Of a stretch of DNA of 64,000 nucleotides, positions 60,693-64,000 are shown one piece after another. Source of the DNA: Poronia punctata (lineage: Eukaryota > Ascomycota > Sordariomycetes > Xylariales > Xylariaceae); assembly GCA_022579005.1 (NCBI GenBank), contig MU401510.1:129297-193296 (forward strand), read 5' to 3'. A program made the translations under genes and the position numbers. The notes below the pieces were generated by a model. That model ran no database searches. It saw only the letters and a program-made list of their open reading frames with translations, and was not told where the DNA came from. How positions within the stretch are numbered: the first letter of the stretch is position 1; the number at the start of each line of letters is the position of its first letter.

Positions 60693-62892
60693 ATGGCTTC
60701 TTTCAGTTCCGTTGTTTCCGTCGCTTATCGCTTCGGCCTAACCATCTTGATCATCTTGTAAGTTTTGCAATCTATCTTCTTTCTTTTTTCTCTCTCTCCT
60801 ATGTTATTTGCAAACCTTGCTTGCCATCATTCCATTTATGAATTTGCCTTGTCATGTCACGCGGTTGGCTCTCTTTGTGTATCCCTTCAATTCTTCTATT
60901 TGTGTTCTCGCCGTTGCTGTTGGTGTACACCAAACAATTTTATCTGAGTCACACACACACATACAAATATTGTATATAAACAACATGCATTTCATCCCAA
61001 ATCCATCATCCTATCTCTTATTCCGCCGCCTTGGGGCGTGATTCGCCTGCTTATACTATACGCATATGTATACTTATACTCAAATATATATATATATATA
61101 TATACTGACTAGCTCTTAAACACAGGTCAATGGTCAACGAGCTGTACACCGGAAACGGTGTAGCAATGATAATCGGCCTGGTCGCCACCGCTCTCTTCAA
61201 CAACCCGGACGGCTACCTCCGCCCCACCATCGACATCGTCGTTTGGATCGGTGTCATGGCGGCCTCGCAGTCCTACGACCGCGCTGTGGGGTCTTACGTG
61301 TCACCGCAGTGGACGTACGACAGTTGTCTGGGCTGGCTGGCGGCCGTTTACTTGCTCCTTGGTGATAGCCAGAAAGCCTCGCTCATAGTAGCTTGCCTGG
61401 CTCTTTATCACAGGGACAGCGAACCAGCCAAGGTCTGTGCGTATGCCGGCTTGGCTGTGTTTTTGTCAACGCACGCACAATGTGCCCGTGCCATGAAGCG
61501 TGTCTGCTATCGGCTAAGCAACACGCTGGAGCGCAGTAAGTCGAATCTATACGTTTGGAGTTACCTATTCCAACTGTTACTAATCACCCATCCTCACTCT
61601 TTCTAGTTAGCAAGAAAGTCAGGGATATCGTGGTGTGCGATACCGACTCTTCTCCTGTGCCTCCCCCATCAACCGACGCTTCTCCTGTACCTCCTCCAAC
61701 TCTTACCATATCCGCCGTGATGACCGTCGCGGATATCCCTCCGTCTGCAGAGCCAAGTCTTGACATATCCGCCGAGACGACCGTCGCGGATATCCCTCCC
61801 TCTGCGCCGACAGGGCTTACCATATCCGGCGTGATGACCGTCGCCGATATCTCTCCGTCTGCACCACCACAAGAAGATTCGACGGAAAGCCGCGATACCC
61901 AGGACGAGACCACCGAGACTCAACCTCCTCGGTCCTTGTCTTGGGTGCGGGGGCCCAAGAAGTCTACCGAGTGGTTGCAGCCGGTCAGATGGCAACTCCG
62001 CATGGCCGAAGCAATAGAGGAGGAGGAGGAGGCAGCGAACTGGGTGTCCACAGTGCCACGTCTTGGTACTGGGGCAGGGTCCATGCGCATTGGAAGACTC
62101 GGAAGAGTATCGGTCCCGGTTGTTCCCATTCGAGACCGTTCCCCTTCCCCTGATGCTCTTCTCGAGCCTTTCACTGTGCGGAGTCCATTTGCCCGCCCAG
62201 CGCGTCAACGTGTCCGAGTGACACAGCCTGCCGCTCCAGCTGCGGATGAAGGAACCGAACGACAGACAGAACAACAGCCTGTTGTTCTGTCTCCCGAGAC
62301 TGTCCCCGCCAATGTCTCGTCTCCTGTGTCTGGACCGCAGATACTCGAGACAGACACAGTCGTCGCGCCAGTCGTTTGGTCTGGCTTGTCGCCCCAAGGA
62401 GAGGCGACGGTTGATGATACCCTTTCGCCCCCGTCGACCCCGTCACAGTCGACACCGTCCTCCCCGGAACTGACCTTGGAACAGTCGGTTCACTATTCCC
62501 CGGAGCCAGCCCCGTCACAGCTGGTTCCCTCTTTCTCACCATCTCCTTCGCCTTCGCCCCTGCCGTCGCCGGTCATAGCGCCGGTAGTTTCTTCTCCTCC
62601 CTTTTTCCCCTCACGTTCGCCTTCGCCCCTGCTGTCGCCGGTCATAGCGCCGGTAGTTTCTTCTCCTCCCTTTTTCCCCTCCCCTTCTTCTTCCCTCAAC
62701 GAGTCGACTCCGCTACCGTCGGCTCCTCTTTCGCCAATTGTAGCGCCCGTCGTGGAGTCTGCTTACGCGCCCACTTCGGATGTCCCTGCTACACCCGCCA
62801 ACATGGGAGGCCAATACCGGACAGCCTCGCCATTCTTCCTTTCTCCATCGTCATCCAACCAGACGACGACTCCGGCTTCCTCGCCAGGCTAG
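60693..62892 (+). CDS. membrane protein with long Pro/Ser-rich tail, ends at an in-frame TAG
   Basis: Three exons, 60693-60757, 61126-61535 and 61607-62892, introns 368 and 71 bp, giving 586 residues to a TAG at 62890-62892. The N-terminal ~150 residues hold about five hydrophobic segments (for example FGLTILIIL, GVAMIIGLVATAL, TIDIVVWIGVMAA, CLGWLAAVYLLL, SLIVACLALY). Then comes a three-fold repeat of about 20 residues around ISAxxTVADIPPSA (about 180-245) and a Pro/Ser-rich stretch with repeated SPVIAPVVSSPPFFPS. After the TAG the same frame stays open to the window end (62893-63999). The composition continues across it, so this is likely a gene disrupted by one nonsense mutation, or one with a cryptic intron there. 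I do not recognise a family. Confidence 0.6.
61084..61104 (+). repeat. (AT)n microsatellite in intron 1
   Basis: Ten AT units near the 3' end of the 368-bp intron. Confidence 0.9.
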
Positions 62893-64000
62893 TCTCCTGT
62901 GCTTGGACCTGTTGTCGCCCCGCCTAGTTTGGACGTGGAGAAACTCGTCGCTGTCCTTTCGGTCTTGGAGATCGATGAATCTGGTACAACCGTCATGCCA
63001 GCTTCTTCGATTCCCACCCGTCCCTCAATCTTTGAGGCTTCGGGCTTTGTGAAGGCAACTCTTCAGAATAGTGCTGAATCCCATACAGCCGAAGAGTATA
63101 ATCCTCCCTCCCCGGTGACCGAGGTCCAGTCTGTTCCGCTGGTCTCGGCACCACATCTTTCTTCGTCTTTGCCAGGTTCGGCAGTCTCTTCTTCTCCTGT
63201 TGGTGGGAATATACCTGCCTCAGTTGATCAAAAAGAGCCCGATCACACCCCTGAGCAAGACGACTCCCCCCTCTTCCCGTCGACTCTGGGTACGCCCGTT
63301 GCACACAAAGTTGATGCAACAAATTTGTCGGTTCCTTCCACCGCACCACAGCTTCCGACTATAGGAAGCTCATCGGTCTCGCCATCTCCCGTCTCAACTG
63401 AGACGGACGCGAAGATGGGAGACGCTGTCAACGTTCCATCTTCTCCCCGGCAGGGTGAGTCGATGGACATTGACTACGATAGTCGTGCGGTGCCCACGGT
63501 GAGGTCTTCTCCTGTTGTCCGTCCCTCTTCTCGCGAGGAGGTCTCGATGGACTTGGATGATTACCTCACAAGGGACTTCGAAAAGGAAGCCGACATAGAT
63601 GTCGACGACGAAGAGGGCGCGAATGTTGCCCAAGAGCTGGATGATCACGACCACGATTCCCTGTTCGATGGTTCCTTGTCAGACGGTATGGACCTCGATA
63701 AGGAGGTAGACCCTTCACAGGACGTCGATGATCTCGATTCCCTGTTCGGTGGTTCCGTGTCCGATCGTGGCATGGACATTGATGAGGAGGTAGTCATCCC
63801 TCCACAGGAAATCGACGATGATCTTGATTCCCTGTTCGGCGGTCCCTTGTCCGACAACGGCGACATGGACCTCGATAAGGAGGTTGTTCCTCCACAGGAC
63901 GATGACGACGATATCGATTCCCTTTTCGGTGGTCCCATGTCGGATCGTGGCATGGACCTCGATGAGGAGGTAGTCATCCCTCCACAGGGCATCAACATGG
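62893..64000 (+). pseudogene. in-frame continuation after the TAG, acidic tandem repeats, runs off window
   Basis: 369 codons without a stop, in the same frame as the upstream exon. It starts SPVLGPVVAP, another copy of the upstream SPVIAPVVSSP repeat, which is direct evidence of common origin. The sequence then becomes acidic. From about 63650 four repeats of about 30 residues occur, each with DSLFGGxxSDxxMDxDxEV followed by PPQ. No start codon context or promoter supports a separate gene. Whether the protein is made depends on whether TAG is a real stop. Confidence 0.55.

Noticed and set aside
62700..62892. Intron that would remove the TAG at 62890
   Set aside because: CTAG is a fair acceptor, but no GTAAGT/GTGAGT/GTATGT-type donor was found upstream in this stretch; kept only as an alternative.

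Overview
The window is genomic DNA of a filamentous ascomycete (Pezizomycotina, most like a Sordariomycete). Protein genes have short GT-AG introns of about 50-130 bp, and the families are fungal: a Zn2Cys6 regulator, an LsdA-like ferritin-fold protein, a DUF3112 membrane protein, a Whi5-like repressor and a GH3 beta-glucosidase. Normal-GC gene blocks are broken by two extremely AT-rich blocks that have the look of repeat-induced point mutation (RIP).

Layout. 0.3-1.3 kb: DUF3112-type membrane protein. 2.0-10.7 kb: AT-rich block bounded by ~213-bp direct repeats, with a mutated Ty1/copia reverse transcriptase and RNase H on the + strand and, unusually, ~3 kb of further sequence after pol that seems to hold a minus-strand coding relic. 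11.2-12.0 kb: alpha/beta hydrolase. 13.5-19.1 kb: the large Golgi ARF-GEF Sec7. 20.4-26.3 kb: a second mutated copia element with 200-bp LTRs and a perfect 5-bp target duplication (CAGGG), lying ~520 bp upstream of LAT1 (pyruvate dehydrogenase E2, 26.8-28.3 kb). 28.6-30.0 kb: bacterial-type poly(ADP-ribose) glycohydrolase. 30.3-30.7 kb: a MITE-like insertion with terminal inverted repeats. 30.9-32.6 kb: four-exon 2-oxoglutarate/Fe(II) oxygenase whose second intron holds long G and C homopolymers and an assembly gap. 33.5-36.2 kb: Zn2Cys6 regulator. 36.8-37.9 kb: LsdA-like secreted protein. 38.9-40.3 kb: class-V aminotransferase fold PLP enzyme (Egt2 / isopenicillin-N epimerase-like). 42.5-44.8 kb: secreted GH3 beta-glucosidase. 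45.4-46.9 kb: conserved-looking unknown protein with heavy low complexity. 46.9-51.1 kb: gene-poor, with a 66-bp tandem repeat and two near-identical 47-nt hairpins. 51.2-52.2 kb: His/Gly-rich glycine-zipper protein. 53.7-55.3 kb: Whi5/Nrm1-like G1/S repressor. 56.8-57.4 kb: small three-exon Dabb protein. 60.7 kb to the end: membrane protein with a long Pro/Ser-rich and acidic-repeat tail, interrupted by one in-frame TAG after which the frame stays open for at least 369 codons to the window edge.

How genes may work together. Most genes are independent housekeeping genes. The 30.9-40.3 kb run (IPNS-family oxygenase, Zn2Cys6 regulator, LsdA, PLP enzyme, all on the minus strand) resembles a small accessory metabolic or developmental cluster, but no backbone synthase is visible, so that grouping is only inference. 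All intron borders were read by eye from splice consensus and frame continuity; no alignment or expression data were available.
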